From assembly GCA_937880065.1 (NCBI GenBank), contig CALFMA010000142.1:1-13965 (forward strand): DNA of 13,965 nt, read 5' to 3'. The position numbers and the translations under genes are program-made. The notes under the pieces are model-generated. The model saw only the letters and a program-made list of their open reading frames with translations. It was not told the origin of the DNA and did no database searches. This document shows positions 13,445 through 13,965 of this stretch, piece by piece. The first letter of the stretch is position 1. Each line of letters begins with the position of its first letter. The DNA comes from an uncultured Ruminococcus sp. (GTDB lineage Bacteria > Bacillota_A > Clostridia > Oscillospirales > Ruminococcaceae).

Positions 13445-13965
13445 TCAAATAAGCAGCAGTCGAAAGGTTTCTTTGCCCTTTGGCGTAATCAACGTTTGTG
13501 TATCGGTATAACCCGTTTTCTGATTGACGAATTCCTTTAGTTCAAACAGTCCGCTGTTCATATGCTGTGCGTAAGGCAGGAGCTTTCCCTTCTTATTGCG
13601 ATAGAGATACTTCTTGTCCAGCAGGAAGGTCACAAAATCATTTTGTCTGATATGCAGTTCCTTTGCGGTGTCACGGATACCTGTAAGCAGATTTCTGTCT
13701 ACCAACTCATCAAAATATTCTGCTTTCGGCTGCATAATCTGATTCTCAACAGTAAGCTGTGACACAGAAAGCTGTAATGCCTTTACACGGTCATTTGCAA
13801 TGGTCAACGCTCTCTGCATTACCATTTCAGGACTGTTCCATGCTTCTTCAACGGAAATAAAGTACTGACGGAATTTTCTTCCAATTTCTGTACGCTGAAT
13901 CATGCACAGTTCCTTTGCCATGGGGATTGTAAGCATATGGTCAGTAGCAGGTCTGCCGCCGTCAG
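13445..13965 (-). CDS. Phage antirepressor with AntA-like N-terminus and KilAC domain (partial)
   Basis: The gene runs off the right edge; 172 complete codons are visible. The frame continues upstream of the ATG at 13936 (DGGRPATDH before MLTIPMAKELCMIQR), and the phrase DHMLTIPMAKELCMIQR...GRKFRQYFI matches the DNA- or repressor-binding AntA/AntB-type domain, so that ATG is internal. A coiled segment follows (about VKALQLSVSQLTVENQ), then a KilAC domain (about the last 100 residues: IRDTAKELHIRQNDFVTFLL, ending in TPKGKETFRLLLI). Such proteins inactivate the prophage repressor or modulate early transcription, and they commonly lie before the polymerase gene, as here. It is intact as far as visible. 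Confidence 0.9.
   Translation of the reverse strand, partial: DGGRPATDHMLTIPMAKELCMIQRTEIGRKFRQYFISVEEAWNSPEMVMQRALTIANDRVKALQLSVSQLTVENQIMQPKAEYFDELVDRNLLTGIRDTAKELHIRQNDFVTFLLDKKYLYRNKKGKLLPYAQHMNSGLFELKEFVNQKTGYTDTQTLITPKGKETFRLLLI

Noticed and set aside
1..13965. tRNA, rRNA, CRISPR array, insertion sequence or attachment site
   Set aside because: No cloverleaf-like segment, regular direct-repeat array, transposase or integrase was seen on either strand by eye.

Overview
The window is part of a tailed-phage or prophage genome. The host is probably a Gram-positive bacterium of the Clostridia (Firmicutes). The evidence is strong AGGAGG/GAGGTG ribosome-binding sites, sigma-A-like promoters with extended -10 boxes, moderate GC in the phage core with AT-rich inserted genes, and a gene set familiar from gut Firmicutes siphophages. 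No integrase, structural gene or host gene is present, so integrated and free phage cannot be told apart. The standard genetic code fits: TAA, TGA and TAG are all used as stops.

Right part (13965 to 6623, all minus strand): the replication/early block. In transcription order it holds an antirepressor (AntA-type N-terminus plus KilAC, cut by the window edge), a family A DNA polymerase, a deoxyribosyltransferase-like DUF4406-type gene broken by a single amber codon, a D5/P4-type primase-helicase, a VRR-NUC nuclease, an SNF2-type helicase and a sigma-70-region-4-like (DUF1492/ArpU-type) regulator. Genes are 4-10 nt apart or overlap, so they are probably co-transcribed. The exception is a 167-nt gap after the primase, which holds three copies of GTGCAGGTC that can form two mutually exclusive hairpins.

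Middle (6622 to 4804): the switch to late genes. Just downstream of the regulator gene lies a near-consensus extended -10 promoter, followed within about 20 nt by an intrinsic terminator and then an HNH endonuclease. This resembles lambda pR'-tR' and suggests antitermination. An AT-rich Fic/Doc gene with its own promoter sits between the HNH gene and a 343-bp non-coding stretch with G5/C5 tracts, the likely cos region. A second terminator lies in that stretch.

Left part (4803 to 1024, minus strand): terminase small subunit, an unlisted 53-residue protein, a ParB-like/N6-adenine methyltransferase fusion and a cytosine-5 methyltransferase carrying about seven degenerate repeats. The last four genes are 6 nt apart or overlap and form one operon that packages and chemically protects the phage DNA.

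Left edge (1 to 1036): a second, unrelated Fic gene on the opposite strand. It encodes an N-terminal HTH, a self-inhibition motif and a canonical AMPylation motif, and has its own promoter and a perfect 10-bp inverted repeat that looks like an operator. The two Fic genes, both AT-rich and separately promoted, bracket the packaging/methylation cassette and look like cargo genes (morons). The most notable signals are the orphan Doc-like protein with an unrecognised C-terminal domain, the promoter-terminator tandem before the late genes, the post-primase attenuator-like repeats and the lone amber codon.
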